Assembly (NCBI GenBank): GCA_023391015.1 | Contig: JAEWBT010000029.1 | Span: 1 to 47,195 of the forward strand | DNA length: 47,195 bases | Reading direction: 5' to 3' | Source: Bacteroidota bacterium | GTDB taxonomy: Bacteria > Bacteroidota > Bacteroidia > Chitinophagales > Chitinophagaceae | Shown here: positions 24,676-33,681 of the stretch, piece by piece | Numbering within the stretch: the first letter of the stretch is position 1 | How the letters are laid out: every line of letters begins with the position of its first letter | Position numbers and translations under genes: made by a program | Notes under the pieces: generated by a model | What the model was told of the DNA's origin: nothing | What the model saw: the letters and a program-made list of their open reading frames with translations, nothing else | The model's database searches: none

Positions 24676-26223
24676 ATGGCACTACCTAAAGAGCCGCGGC
24701 AGTTGATGATCAACCTGATGTACCTCGTACTGACGGCCATGCTCGCCCTGAACGTGTCCTCTGAAATTCTTCACGCTTTTAAGACCATCAACGACAGCAT
24801 TACGCATTCCAACGAGTCTATTGAAGGCAAGAACAGCGAGCTGTACATGAACCTTGATGCCGGCGCTCAGAAAGCAGAGACGCGGGCACGCGTAGCCCCT
24901 TTCAATGAAAAAGCCCTTCAGGTAAAGGCCGAGGCAGAGAAAATGGTGAAGTACCTTGAAGAATGGAAGAAGAAAGTCATCACGGCCTCCGGCGGCTATA
25001 CCGCTGCCGGCGAAATCAAAGCAGAATCCGATATTGACGCTTCTACCCGTCTGCTTGTTGAAAACAAAGGCGGCAACGAAATCAAACAACGGATTCTGGA
25101 CCTGCGCGACTTTATGCTGGATCGCGTGAACCCCGCTGTACGCAACGACTTTGCCAAAGATCTGCCCCTGCGCATCGACGCGGCCTCCAAGACTGACAAC
25201 AATCCGCAAGGCGACTGGTCTACAGCCAACTTCTATAACATGCCGGTAATGGGTGCCGTCACGCTGTTTAGCAAGATGCAAAACGACGTTCGTAACTCGG
25301 AAGCTGCTGTGCTAAACCAGCTGGCCCGCGAAGCCGACGCCCCAACGCTGAAATTTGACGACATTATTGGTCTCGGTATTTCCAAAACTTCTTATGCCCT
25401 GCAAGGCCAGAAGGTGGAGGGCAACATTATGATTGCTGCCTACAACCGGAGCGTCACACCACAGATCAGTGTTTCCTCGGGTCGTGTGTCCCAGGTAAAA
25501 GATGGTATCGGTTATTGGGAAACCACTGCTTCCGGTATTGGTTTGCAAACGGTTCGCGGAACGGTAGCCCTGGAAATGAACGGTGAACGCAAAGTGCGGC
25601 CTTTCGAGTTCCAGTACATGGTGGGTACTTCCGGTACCTCCCTGCAACTGGACTCCATGAACGTGGTGTATGCCGGCCTGCCCAACCCGCTTACGGTTAC
25701 GGCAGCAGGATACAACATGGAAGACGTTTCGGTAAGCATTCCCGGTGCAGAACTTTCCAACACGGGTAAAGGCAAATACATTCTGAACGTTTCGCCGAAT
25801 ACCCGTAGTGTAACCGCTTCTATCAATGTGCGCACCCCCGGCGGTGTAAAGACTGTCGGTACCAACGTTATCCGCGTGAAGCGCATCCCTAACCCAGAGG
25901 CGCAGGTAGGCGGTCAGACGCAGGGCTTGATGCCGGCATCGGTTTTCCGGGCACAGATGGGCGTGGTCTCTGAACTTAAAGACTTTTTGTTCAACGTTCG
26001 CAGCCAGGTTACCAGCTTTCAGTTTTCGATGGCTAAAAAGCGGAGCACCGACATCTCTGCACCTATAACTGTAAACGGTCCCTTGTTTTCTTCCAATGAA
26101 CAGGTTAAGCAAATGATTAGTGACGCCAAACCGGGCGACCGTATCTTTATCGATGAAGTTCGCGCCCAGCTGCCGGATAAAACGGTTCGTAAGATCAACC
26201 CGATTGTGCTGACGCTGAACTAA
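24676..26223 (+). CDS. gldM: GldM/PorM, T9SS motor and periplasmic shaft
   Basis: 515 aa. One N-terminal transmembrane helix (MINLMYLVLTAMLALNVSSE, about 10-30) is followed by a helical periplasmic domain and beta-rich domains (from about residue 220 to the end). This matches the GldM/PorM layout, in which the shaft spans the periplasm to the GldK-GldN ring. Located between gldL and gldN. The coding region contains no TTCCGGAA, although two copies lie just upstream of it. Confidence 0.95.
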   Translation: MALPKEPRQLMINLMYLVLTAMLALNVSSEILHAFKTINDSITHSNESIEGKNSELYMNLDAGAQKAETRARVAPFNEKALQVKAEAEKMVKYLEEWKKKVITASGGYTAAGEIKAESDIDASTRLLVENKGGNEIKQRILDLRDFMLDRVNPAVRNDFAKDLPLRIDAASKTDNNPQGDWSTANFYNMPVMGAVTLFSKMQNDVRNSEAAVLNQLAREADAPTLKFDDIIGLGISKTSYALQGQKVEGNIMIAAYNRSVTPQISVSSGRVSQVKDGIGYWETTASGIGLQTVRGTVALEMNGERKVRPFEFQYMVGTSGTSLQLDSMNVVYAGLPNPLTVTAAGYNMEDVSVSIPGAELSNTGKGKYILNVSPNTRSVTASINVRTPGGVKTVGTNVIRVKRIPNPEAQVGGQTQGLMPASVFRAQMGVVSELKDFLFNVRSQVTSFQFSMAKKRSTDISAPITVNGPLFSSNEQVKQMISDAKPGDRIFIDEVRAQLPDKTVRKINPIVLTLN

Positions 26224-26255
26224 CTTTAACCTTCCCTAAGTTTCTCTTCCGGACA

Positions 26256-27182
26256 ATGAACGTCAAAATAATGTTTAAAACGCTTGGTTTTGTAAGCGCC
26301 TTCCTGGCGGGTGGCCTGGCGTATGCGCAGCAACCCATCATCAACGACAACGCGCAAATTCAAAGTCCTGCTGCGGGCGAAGCGGTTACCAGCGGCTGGA
26401 AGCCTTCTTTGGTGCGTGACGGGGTTATCGACCGTGTGCCGCATGTAACCCGTGTACTGCCTTGGGCACCGATTCGGGAAAATGACGTGCATTGGAAAAA
26501 ACGCGTTTGGCGCGAAATCGACACCCGTGAAAAACAAAACATGGCTTTTCGCTATCCGGGTGATGAGTACAGCGGTGGCGGCTACTTTATCGAGATTTTG
26601 ATGGATGCCGTAAAGAAAGGCAAAATCAAAGCCTACTCTGCTTTTAACGACGACCGTTTCACAACGGCGCTTACCAAAGAGCAGATCATGGAGACACTGG
26701 TAGGTAAAGCCGATACCACAACCGTTATAGATCCGATTACCGGCGAATCCACTATCAGCATCAATAACCGCGATTTCAACCCGGATGTGGTTACCAAGTA
26801 CCGCATCAAGGAAGATTGGATTGCAGACCGGAACACCGGTCGGATGGTTGTCCGTATTATCGGTATTGCACCGGTTATGGATGTTATCGATGATAATACC
26901 GGTTTGCTCCGTGGGACCCGTCCCATGTTCTGGCTCTATTTTCCGGAAATCCGTGAAACCCTCGCGCAGTATGAGGTGTTCAACCCGGAAAATGACATGG
27001 CCCGCATGACATGGAACGAATATTTTGAAAACCGTTGGTTTGCCTCCCGAATTACCAAGGTAAGCAACGTATTCGGTGAAGACCTCAACCAACAAACTGG
27101 CGGCGGCATGGAAGCACTCTATCGCGCCCAGCGCCTGTCTGAAGAGCTGCAAAATCGCGAACAGGATATGTGGGTGTACTAA
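26256..27182 (+). CDS. gldN: GldN/PorN, T9SS periplasmic ring protein
   Basis: 308 aa. Signal peptide ending AYAQ, then the GldN family body with the WRRIDTREK-like segment KKRVWREIDTREKQN and IGIAPVMDVID. GldN binds GldK and connects the ring with the GldM shaft. Last gene of the cluster, closed by a strong terminator 21 bp downstream. No gldO paralogue follows. Confidence 0.94.
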   Translation: MNVKIMFKTLGFVSAFLAGGLAYAQQPIINDNAQIQSPAAGEAVTSGWKPSLVRDGVIDRVPHVTRVLPWAPIRENDVHWKKRVWREIDTREKQNMAFRYPGDEYSGGGYFIEILMDAVKKGKIKAYSAFNDDRFTTALTKEQIMETLVGKADTTTVIDPITGESTISINNRDFNPDVVTKYRIKEDWIADRNTGRMVVRIIGIAPVMDVIDDNTGLLRGTRPMFWLYFPEIRETLAQYEVFNPENDMARMTWNEYFENRWFASRITKVSNVFGEDLNQQTGGGMEALYRAQRLSEELQNREQDMWVY

Positions 27183-27202
27183 ACAATGCCCGATTATTTT
27201 TA

Positions 27203-27238
27203 GGAAAACCGGAATGCCAAAAGGCATTCCGGTTTTCC
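27203..27238 (+). terminator. Terminator after gldN
   Basis: Perfect 16-bp stem GGAAAACCGGAATGCC / GGCATTCCGGTTTTCC with loop AAAA, followed by a TTTTT tract. It ends the gldKLMN transcript. Confidence 0.88.
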
Positions 27239-27279
27239 TTTTTAAGGAGAATTTCCCGAAAAGCCAGACCTCATGCCGG

Positions 27280-27287
27280 TATCTTTG
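27280..27287 (+). promoter_or_regulatory. -7 promoter box TATCTTTG of the comB-like gene
   Basis: Perfect TAnnTTTG, 16 bp before ATG 27304. It is located after the gldN terminator, so the comB-like gene has its own promoter and is not part of the gld operon. Confidence 0.55.
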
Positions 27288-27303
27288 ACCCAACGCTCCA
27301 CTT

Positions 27304-28020
27304 ATGCCTCACGTTGAAGTTTGCCTTTCGCCTGCACTATTGCACCTCTACGACCCGCGCGGTAAAAATGTGGTCATTATCGACGTTTTCCGCGCTACCT
27401 CTACCATTGCTGCGGCCCTCCACAACGGCGCGCGGGAAGTGGTTCCGGTGGCTACCATCAGCGAGGCGGTGCGTCTCGGACAGGCCATCCCCAACAGCCT
27501 TACTGCCGGCGAGCGCGACGGACAAATCGCCCCCGGATTGCAACACGGCAACTCGCCTTCGGAGTATCCACGGGATTTTGTTTCGGGAAAAACCCTCGTG
27601 CTGACTACTACCAACGGTACGCGGCTGTTGCACATGGTGAAAGGTGCCCATCAAATCCTTACCGGCGCTTTTCTCAACGTTTCCGCCGTTGCCGAATACC
27701 TTTTAAAAAGCGACAAGGACGTTTTGCTGGGCTGCGCGGCCTGGAAAGACAAGTTTAACCTCGAAGACACCCTGCTGGCTGGCGAAGTGGCCCGTCGTCT
27801 GCTTTCCGAGCGGTTTGTAACTACTGACGACAGCACCCGCTGCGCCGTTCAAATGGCCCAGAGCGTCAACGGCGCTTATCTGGATTTCCTGCGGGGCTCT
27901 TCGCATTATCACCGGCTTTCTGCCCTCGGCCTGCAGGCTGATATGGATTACTGCGCCACCCCCGACCTGCACCCGGTGGTGCCGGTACTCAGCGGACAGG
28001 CACTGGTCACTGCTTCCTAA
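27304..28020 (+). CDS. comB: 2-phosphosulfolactate phosphatase family protein (ComB-like)
   Basis: 238 aa, the usual ComB length. Motifs: IIDVFRATSTI near residue 25, AGERDGQIAPGLQHGNSPSE (about 69-88), TTTNGTRLL (about 100-108) and LGCAAW. ComB removes phosphate from 2-phosphosulfolactate to give sulfolactate, a step of coenzyme M synthesis in methanogens; many bacteria carry the family without that pathway, and its role there is not settled. It is transcribed alone from a TATCTTTG box and ends in a bidirectional terminator. Family assignment is solid, substrate in this organism is inference. Confidence 0.88.
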   Translation: MPHVEVCLSPALLHLYDPRGKNVVIIDVFRATSTIAAALHNGAREVVPVATISEAVRLGQAIPNSLTAGERDGQIAPGLQHGNSPSEYPRDFVSGKTLVLTTTNGTRLLHMVKGAHQILTGAFLNVSAVAEYLLKSDKDVLLGCAAWKDKFNLEDTLLAGEVARRLLSERFVTTDDSTRCAVQMAQSVNGAYLDFLRGSSHYHRLSALGLQADMDYCATPDLHPVVPVLSGQALVTAS

Positions 28021-28028
28021 AAAAAGTC

Positions 28029-28055
28029 AAAGGCTGCGCTCCGGGCGCAGCCTTT
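28029..28055. terminator. Bidirectional terminator between comB-like and PDZ genes
   Basis: Stem AAAGGCTGCGC / GCGCAGCCTTT with a 5-nt loop. Read on the minus strand it is followed by a long T run, and on the plus strand by TTTATTGTTT, so it can serve both convergent genes. Confidence 0.8.
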
Positions 28056-28129
28056 ATTGTTTCTAATTCCGGAAATAAATCAGTGCTTTCCGGAAATTAG
28101 TACCTTTTTTAAATCCTAAAAGAAGGTGT

Positions 28130-29062
28130 TTACATCTCCATCTTTTTCAGGTTCTTAGGAATCAGGATTTTACCGGTCATGCTTTTGCTGCCGCGCTGAT
28201 AACGGAGCGTAGCCTCGGTGCCTTGTTGCTGCCGGATGGCGCTTTGAAGCCCTTGCGGTGATGTAATCTTTGTACTGCCCAATTGCGTGATCACATCCCC
28301 TTTGCGCAAGCCGGCTTTTTCGGCGGCACTCCCTGCGGTTACGTCGAGTGTTTCCACGCCGTTGCCGTCCATCCGCTCTTCTACCGTAATCCCGACTTTA
28401 GGCGTTTCGGCTGCGTTGTTTCCGCCACCAAAAAGACCACCGCCGCCAAAAATCTGGCTGAGATCAATGCCTTCGCCCGGAAAGCCAAACAGGCCACCGC
28501 CGGAAGGACCCGCATTTTCCTGAGGCGCGCCTTCCAGATAAGCCGTGGTCGTGCGTTTTTTCCCACCACGCTCGTAGGTGATTTTTACTGTATCGTCCGG
28601 CGCATGTGTGCCGATGACTTCAATCAGTTCCTGCGCGCTGCCAATGGTAGAGCCATCCACAGCCGTAATCTTGTCGCCGGCTTTCAACCCGGCGGCCTGC
28701 GCCGGCGAGCCGGGCTGCACTTCCCGCACATGCGCGCCGCCCTGCGATTGCTGCGGGTCCGTCAGTACACCCAGGCGGGCCTTAGGCGCATTAGCGCGAC
28801 CGGTATTGCCACCGCCAAAACCGCGCATCGTACCCATTTCAGGCGCATCGGTTTCGCGGTCAATCACGATTTTCCGGTAGGCCGTTTCGCCGGGGCGCAC
28901 CACCGTGTCGCCGTTCACAATCACATATCCTTTCTCGGCTTCCACCACGGTTTGCGGCACGTCGGAATCTTGTTTTAAAACAATGGTTTTTTGCGCGGTT
29001 GCCGAAAGACTTCCTGCCAGTCCTGCCAAGAGCAAAAGCGCTTTTCCACGATGCATTTTCAT
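28130..29062 (-). CDS. Secreted protein with two PDZ domains
   Basis: 310 aa. Signal peptide with cleavage around SATAQ. First PDZ domain at about 95-190 (LGVLTDPQQSQGGAHVREV, GSPAQAAGLKAGDKITAVDG). A Gly/Phe-rich linker follows, then a second PDZ domain at about 220-300 (GSAAEKAGLRKGDVITQLG). No protease domain is present, so it is not a HtrA enzyme; it probably scaffolds or binds C-termini of exported proteins in the periplasm. It converges on the comB-like gene. Partner unknown. Confidence 0.82.
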   Translation of the reverse strand: MKMHRGKALLLLAGLAGSLSATAQKTIVLKQDSDVPQTVVEAEKGYVIVNGDTVVRPGETAYRKIVIDRETDAPEMGTMRGFGGGNTGRANAPKARLGVLTDPQQSQGGAHVREVQPGSPAQAAGLKAGDKITAVDGSTIGSAQELIEVIGTHAPDDTVKITYERGGKKRTTTAYLEGAPQENAGPSGGGLFGFPGEGIDLSQIFGGGGLFGGGNNAAETPKVGITVEERMDGNGVETLDVTAGSAAEKAGLRKGDVITQLGSTKITSPQGLQSAIRQQQGTEATLRYQRGSKSMTGKILIPKNLKKMEM

Positions 29063-29353
29063 TTCTTTTTAATAGCTGTTTTTGAGTGATGCGAATTTAA
29101 AATAAGTACCTTTCGGGTGCCACCAAGGAAGCGTTAAAGAGTCGGTTGTACTGGTAAATTTTATGCTAAAAAAGAAACGCCTTTTCCGGAAAAGGCCTCT
29201 TTGCCTCCTGTTTACAGGGCGCTGTTCTTTTGCCTTCTTTGGGCGTGCCCCTTCACTTCGCTGCGGACCTGTTCAGGTCTAAAAGATTTCCGGAAATTGT
29301 GCGTCTTCTAATTCCACCAAAGACCCTCTTTTGTCTATCGTCTTTGGTATCCA
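29063..29353. other. Intergenic region with extended TTTTCCGGAAAA palindrome
   Basis: No gene seen. It contains a perfect 18-bp palindrome GCCTTTTCCGGAAAAGGC (29179-29196) and another TTTCCGGAAA at 29287-29296. The promoter of the PDZ gene must lie in the AT-rich part near 29070-29110. Confidence 0.5.
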
Positions 29354-29995
29354 TTACCCTCTCACAAACGGGTTGCTTTTCTTTTCCGCGCCGATTGTAG
29401 TGGTGAGGCCATGGCCCGGATGTACTACCACATGATCCGGCAGGGTATAAAGCTGGGTACGAATGCTGTTCATCAGGGTCTCGGTGTCGCCGCCGGGCAG
29501 GTCGGTGCGGCCCACGGAGCCGTTAAACAACACATCGCCGCCGATGATCCAGCCGCCTGCTTCATTGTAGAAGCAGACGGAACCGGGCGAGTGGCCGGGC
29601 GCTAAAAGCACTTTCAACGTGTCTTCTCCCAAGCGCAGCGGCATTTCTTCAGAGAGATGCTGCGTTACAATCGGCGGCGTAAACGCCGGAAGGCCAAACA
29701 TCAAAGCGCTGGCCCCCGCGCCAGTCAAAACCGGATTTTCCAGCGGGTGCAGGGCAAATGGAATGTTGTACTTTTCCGTCAGCGCCGCCACGCCCAGGAT
29801 GTGGTCGATGTGCGCGTGGGTGTTGATAATGCCCTGTGGCTTCAATCCCTGCGATTCGATAGCGCCGACGAGCTGCGCTACTTCGCGCACGTTCGCCATG
29901 CCGGGATCCACAATCCAGCAATTTTTAACCTCATCGGAAAGCAGATAGGTGTTTTCCGAAAAAGGATTAAACGTAAAGGCCTGAATTTGTAACAT
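29354..29995 (-). CDS. Metallo-beta-lactamase-fold hydrolase (glyoxalase II-like)
   Basis: 213 aa from ATG 29995. The metal-binding motif THAHIDH (His60, His62, Asp64, His65) is followed by GHSPGS, the GGDVLFNGSVGRTDLPGGD loop and HPGHG. The short form without the glyoxalase II C-terminal domain resembles YcbL-type hydrolases, which act on thioesters or related substrates. An in-frame extension upstream to 30187 runs into the divergent gene and has no homology, so it is rejected. No signal peptide, hence cytoplasmic. Confidence 0.88.
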   Translation of the reverse strand: MLQIQAFTFNPFSENTYLLSDEVKNCWIVDPGMANVREVAQLVGAIESQGLKPQGIINTHAHIDHILGVAALTEKYNIPFALHPLENPVLTGAGASALMFGLPAFTPPIVTQHLSEEMPLRLGEDTLKVLLAPGHSPGSVCFYNEAGGWIIGGDVLFNGSVGRTDLPGGDTETLMNSIRTQLYTLPDHVVVHPGHGLTTTIGAEKKSNPFVRG

Positions 29996-30080
29996 AAAGC
30001 TTTCTATTTTAGGCAGTAATTTAGAAATCCGGAAAAGCAGTGCACAACCCGGCTTCTTTTTCTGCGTTATCTTCTTGAAT

Positions 30081-33000
30081 ATGACCTTCCCCAACCGGCT
30101 TTCTGCTCTTTTTTTCAAAAGCGTCTTGCTGCTTCTGACGGCTTTCCTGACGAACGGCACGACGGCTGTATATGCCCAGACCAACACCGAGGTTTTCGGT
30201 CAAAACCGGGTGCAATATCGCACTTTTGAGTGGCGCTTCTTCGACACCGAGCATTTCCGGATTTACCACTATGACCGGGCCGGGCGTAGCCTGGCGCGCT
30301 ACGTGGCCGAGCAGGCGGAAAAAGACATCAGCGCCATTGAGAAAAAACTGGAAGGCCGTTTCCCCAAGCGTTTCAACATTATCCTTTACAACCAGTACGA
30401 CGAATACCGCCAAAGCAACACTGGCCTGCGCTGGGAATCGGAGCTGCGCGACGTACCTACCGGAACCGTAAACCTCGTGGGCGACCAACTGGTGGTTTAT
30501 TTTACCGGCGTACACACCGACCTGCGCCGCCAGCTGCGCCTCGGGATGGGCCGAGTGGTGCTGGAGCGCACGCTTTTTGGCGAATCGGCGCGGGAAATGG
30601 TGAAGAATTACGTGAACCTCAACCTTGCGCCCTGGGTGGTGGAAGGCTATGTGAATTACCTGACCGATGGCTGGAATACCGAAGCTGATGCGCAGTGGAA
30701 AGCCCTGACGGCTGCGCAGGAAAAGCCCAATTTCTACCTGCTGGCCGAAGCGCAGCCTGCCCTGGCCGGAAAAGCGTTCTGGAAGTGGATTTCTGACACC
30801 AAAGGCCCGCAGGAAGTGAAAATCCTGTTGCAAATGATGCGCTCGCGCGGCTCCGCCAACGGTGGTATCAAAGCGGTCTTGGGCATGAAAGAACGGTCGG
30901 CAGGAGACTCTTTATTGGGCTATTTCCGGAAACAGTACGCGGTGGATTCGGCTGTGCAGCAAATTCCGGACAGCGCCACGCGTATTGCCCTGGTGAAGCG
31001 CCCAACTGATGGCGCGGTGATCCGCGATATTAAGATCTCACCCACGGGCCGCGACATTGCTTATACCCGCTGGAAAGAAGGCGTTTTTGAAGTAGTGTTG
31101 CAACGCGTTTCCGGCCAGGCCACCACGTCCACCATTCTTTCGACCGGTCAGAAAGATTACAACGAACTGCGCCCCGACCCCGATTATCCGCTCCTGTGCT
31201 GGAGCAACGACGGCTTTAACCTTGCCATCCTCTACCGGAATAACCGCAAGACGCGGCTGCGCATCTACAACGCGCTGAAAGAGCGGGTAGGGGACGTGAA
31301 AGTGCCTGATACCCGCTTTGACCGCGTGTTGGGGATGACATTTGTGGAAGACAATACCCGCCTGGTGTTTTCGGCCATCAAAAAAAGCCAGACCGACCTT
31401 TATGATTTCCGGATTCGCGGCTCGCGCCTGACGCCCCTGACCAACGATGTGTGGGACGATGTGCAACCGTGGTATGTAAGCGGCGGTTTCCGGAAAGGAC
31501 TTGCGTTTTTATCCAACCGCCCGGCCCCGAATCTGGACGTTCCGGCAGAAGTAAACGTGCTGCCTACCGGCCCGATGAATGTGTTTTTCTACAACACTGT
31601 TACCAAAAGTCCGGAATTGCTGCAACTGAGCCACAGCCGCGGCGACGAAACCATCAGCCAGCCTATCCAATATGGCTCCGACCACTTTGCCTATCTGGAC
31701 GACAGCACCGGCATCCGAAACCAATACGTGACCATTTTTGGCCGCGATGTACGGAATATGGATTCGGCCTACGGCGTTCCGGCCACCAACCTGCCCCAAA
31801 GCATTCTGTATCAGCAATACACGCCCGCCAACAACCGGATGATGTATGTGCTGGAAGAGGGCAGCGGATATGCCGTTTATCAGCAGGGGCTTAGAATTCC
31901 GGGAACCAACATGCCGCCGGCAACGCCGCAGAAAACGTCTTTATTACTAAAGGAAGAAACCGCCCGCGTTCGTCAGAAGCTGAGCATGGGTACGCCGCTG
32001 CCGAAAGCATCTGCTTCCGGCGATACTGCTGCGCTGCCACCACCGCCAAAACAGATTTACCAATCGGAGTTTGGCCCCGATACCGTCGTTCAGGCGTATA
32101 TCACCACCGCAACCGGTCGGCGGATTGACACCAGCGTTTTGCTGGACCCATCCATCAAAGACAGCACCTACCTGAAACTTCGCGCACAGCCCTACCGCCT
32201 TTCCTTTAAACCCGATTTCTTTTCGGCGCGGCTGGATAACACCGTTCTTTTTACCCGCTATCAAAACGTGGCGACACACGGCGTGGGCTTTACCGCGCCC
32301 AACCTCGGCGGCCTTATCACCATCAGCCTCAATGACGCGCTGGAAAATCATCGCTTTACCGGCGGCATTCGCATCCCGGCCAACCTGAAAGGCGGCACGT
32401 ATTTCCTGCAATATCAAAACTTTACCCGCCGCTGGGACTGGAGCCTGCTGGCCTACCGCGACGGCAATACGTACCAAACGCCGGTTGGGTTTTATGACCA
32501 GCGGGGACGCTTTCTGTTTGCCCGCGATGAAGTGTCGCGCAACGTCAGCTATCTGTTTCAGGGAACGGCTTCCTATCCGTTCGACCGCGTGCGGCGCATC
32601 AGCCTTACCGGTGGCGTGCGGCTGGATTATCTGGATTGGAAAGCGCAGGACAGCATTACCCTCAAATACCTGCCCGACCAACGCAGCAACTGGATTATCA
32701 GCCGCGCCGAGTATGTGTTCGACAACAGCATTATGCCCGGCCTGAACATTCGGCGCGGCATGCGCTACAAGGTGTACGCCGAAGGCTTGCTGGGATTGAG
32801 CAAAGAAAACAAAGGCACGATGTACAACATTGGGTTTGACGTGCGGCACTACCAACCGCTGTACCGGCAACTCACGCTGGCCTCGCGGCTGGCGGGGGCG
32901 CATTCCGGCGGCAAGCAGAAGATTTTGTATTTCCTCGGCGGGGTGGATAACTGGCTGTTTGCTAAAAACGCTACCGGTGTGGGCATTGGGCAGGAAAGCT

Positions 33001-33419
33001 ATGCGTTTCAGGCGTTGGGCACGAACCTGCGTGGCTACGAGCGCTCGGCGCGCAACGGTAATTCCTACGCGGTGCTGAATGAAGAAGTGCGGCTGCCGGT
33101 CTGGAACACACTCGTGAAACGCCCGATTAAAAGTTCCATCCTGCAAAACCTGCAACTGGTAGCCTTTGCCGATGTGGGCGCGGCCTGGAACGGCCTGTTT
33201 CCCACGGGCGAAAACATGGACCGGCCTATCTACGCGCAGGGCTTCAACAACCCCGTTACGCTCATCATAGACAACCCCAACAGCAATGGGCTGGCGGTAG
33301 GGTATGGATTGGGAGTGCGCACCACACTGCTCGGTTATTTCGTTCGCGCCGACGCGGCCTGGAACATTGAAGGCATCCGCAAACCCATTTGGTATTTATC
33401 GTTCGGAACCGACTTTTAG
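30081..33419 (+). CDS. Outer-membrane protein: degenerate peptidase-MA, beta-propeller and C-terminal barrel
   Basis: 1112 aa. Signal peptide cut near VYAQ. The N-terminal part (about 40-270) resembles a peptidase-MA/gluzincin domain: APWVVEGYVNYLTDGW (about 182-197) is the usual second motif, but the place of HExxH reads LRRQLRLGMGRVVLE, so zinc-protease activity is not expected. A TolB/WD40-like propeller follows (about 290-560, e.g. ISPTGRDIAYTRW), and the last ~370 residues look like an outer-membrane beta-barrel ending in an aromatic (GTDF). Annotated elsewhere as a TolB-like translocation protein. ATG 30081 chosen over TTG 30075. Function unknown. Confidence 0.72.
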   Translation: MTFPNRLSALFFKSVLLLLTAFLTNGTTAVYAQTNTEVFGQNRVQYRTFEWRFFDTEHFRIYHYDRAGRSLARYVAEQAEKDISAIEKKLEGRFPKRFNIILYNQYDEYRQSNTGLRWESELRDVPTGTVNLVGDQLVVYFTGVHTDLRRQLRLGMGRVVLERTLFGESAREMVKNYVNLNLAPWVVEGYVNYLTDGWNTEADAQWKALTAAQEKPNFYLLAEAQPALAGKAFWKWISDTKGPQEVKILLQMMRSRGSANGGIKAVLGMKERSAGDSLLGYFRKQYAVDSAVQQIPDSATRIALVKRPTDGAVIRDIKISPTGRDIAYTRWKEGVFEVVLQRVSGQATTSTILSTGQKDYNELRPDPDYPLLCWSNDGFNLAILYRNNRKTRLRIYNALKERVGDVKVPDTRFDRVLGMTFVEDNTRLVFSAIKKSQTDLYDFRIRGSRLTPLTNDVWDDVQPWYVSGGFRKGLAFLSNRPAPNLDVPAEVNVLPTGPMNVFFYNTVTKSPELLQLSHSRGDETISQPIQYGSDHFAYLDDSTGIRNQYVTIFGRDVRNMDSAYGVPATNLPQSILYQQYTPANNRMMYVLEEGSGYAVYQQGLRIPGTNMPPATPQKTSLLLKEETARVRQKLSMGTPLPKASASGDTAALPPPPKQIYQSEFGPDTVVQAYITTATGRRIDTSVLLDPSIKDSTYLKLRAQPYRLSFKPDFFSARLDNTVLFTRYQNVATHGVGFTAPNLGGLITISLNDALENHRFTGGIRIPANLKGGTYFLQYQNFTRRWDWSLLAYRDGNTYQTPVGFYDQRGRFLFARDEVSRNVSYLFQGTASYPFDRVRRISLTGGVRLDYLDWKAQDSITLKYLPDQRSNWIISRAEYVFDNSIMPGLNIRRGMRYKVYAEGLLGLSKENKGTMYNIGFDVRHYQPLYRQLTLASRLAGAHSGGKQKILYFLGGVDNWLFAKNATGVGIGQESYAFQALGTNLRGYERSARNGNSYAVLNEEVRLPVWNTLVKRPIKSSILQNLQLVAFADVGAAWNGLFPTGENMDRPIYAQGFNNPVTLIIDNPNSNGLAVGYGLGVRTTLLGYFVRADAAWNIEGIRKPIWYLSFGTDF

Positions 33420-33646
33420 AGCTTCGCTGTTGGAGCCGTTGGCCTTGGAGCTTCGTGTTGGAGTTTCACGTTGGAGCCCTTCGGGCGTTGGATAGTGTTG
33501 GAGCTGCGCGTTGGATAGCGTTTGAAGATGAACATCGCGTAGTGTCAATATTATCTGATAGATCTAACGCCGCGGAGCGGCTCCAACACAACGTTCCAAC
33601 GCCGACGGCTCCAACATGAAATTCCAACGCCCAACAGGCTCCAACT
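33420..33646. repeat. GTTGGAG / CTCCAAC repeat array
   Basis: Between the 1112-aa gene and the amidase gene. The left half repeats GTTGGA(G) at least seven times with short inserts (for example CCCTTCGGGC). The right half carries the reverse complement words CTCCAAC / TTCCAAC about six times. The array can fold back on itself. No gene is supported. Confidence 0.65.
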
Positions 33647-33681
33647 CTCGTTGTTATGAGGCACCGCCTCATAACAACGAG
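33647..33681. repeat. 16-bp perfect hairpin overlapping the amidase stop
   Basis: Stem CTCGTTGTTATGAGGC / GCCTCATAACAACGAG with a 3-nt loop. The amidase stop codon (33669-33671) lies in the stem. No T run follows on the minus strand, so an intrinsic terminator is unlikely. Confidence 0.7.

Noticed and set aside
31947..33155. 402-aa frame antisense to the 1112-aa outer-membrane protein
   Set aside because: Shadow produced by GC-rich third positions; no motif or start signal.
33647..33681. Intrinsic terminator
   Set aside because: Strong stem but no T run on either strand and it overlaps the coding end.
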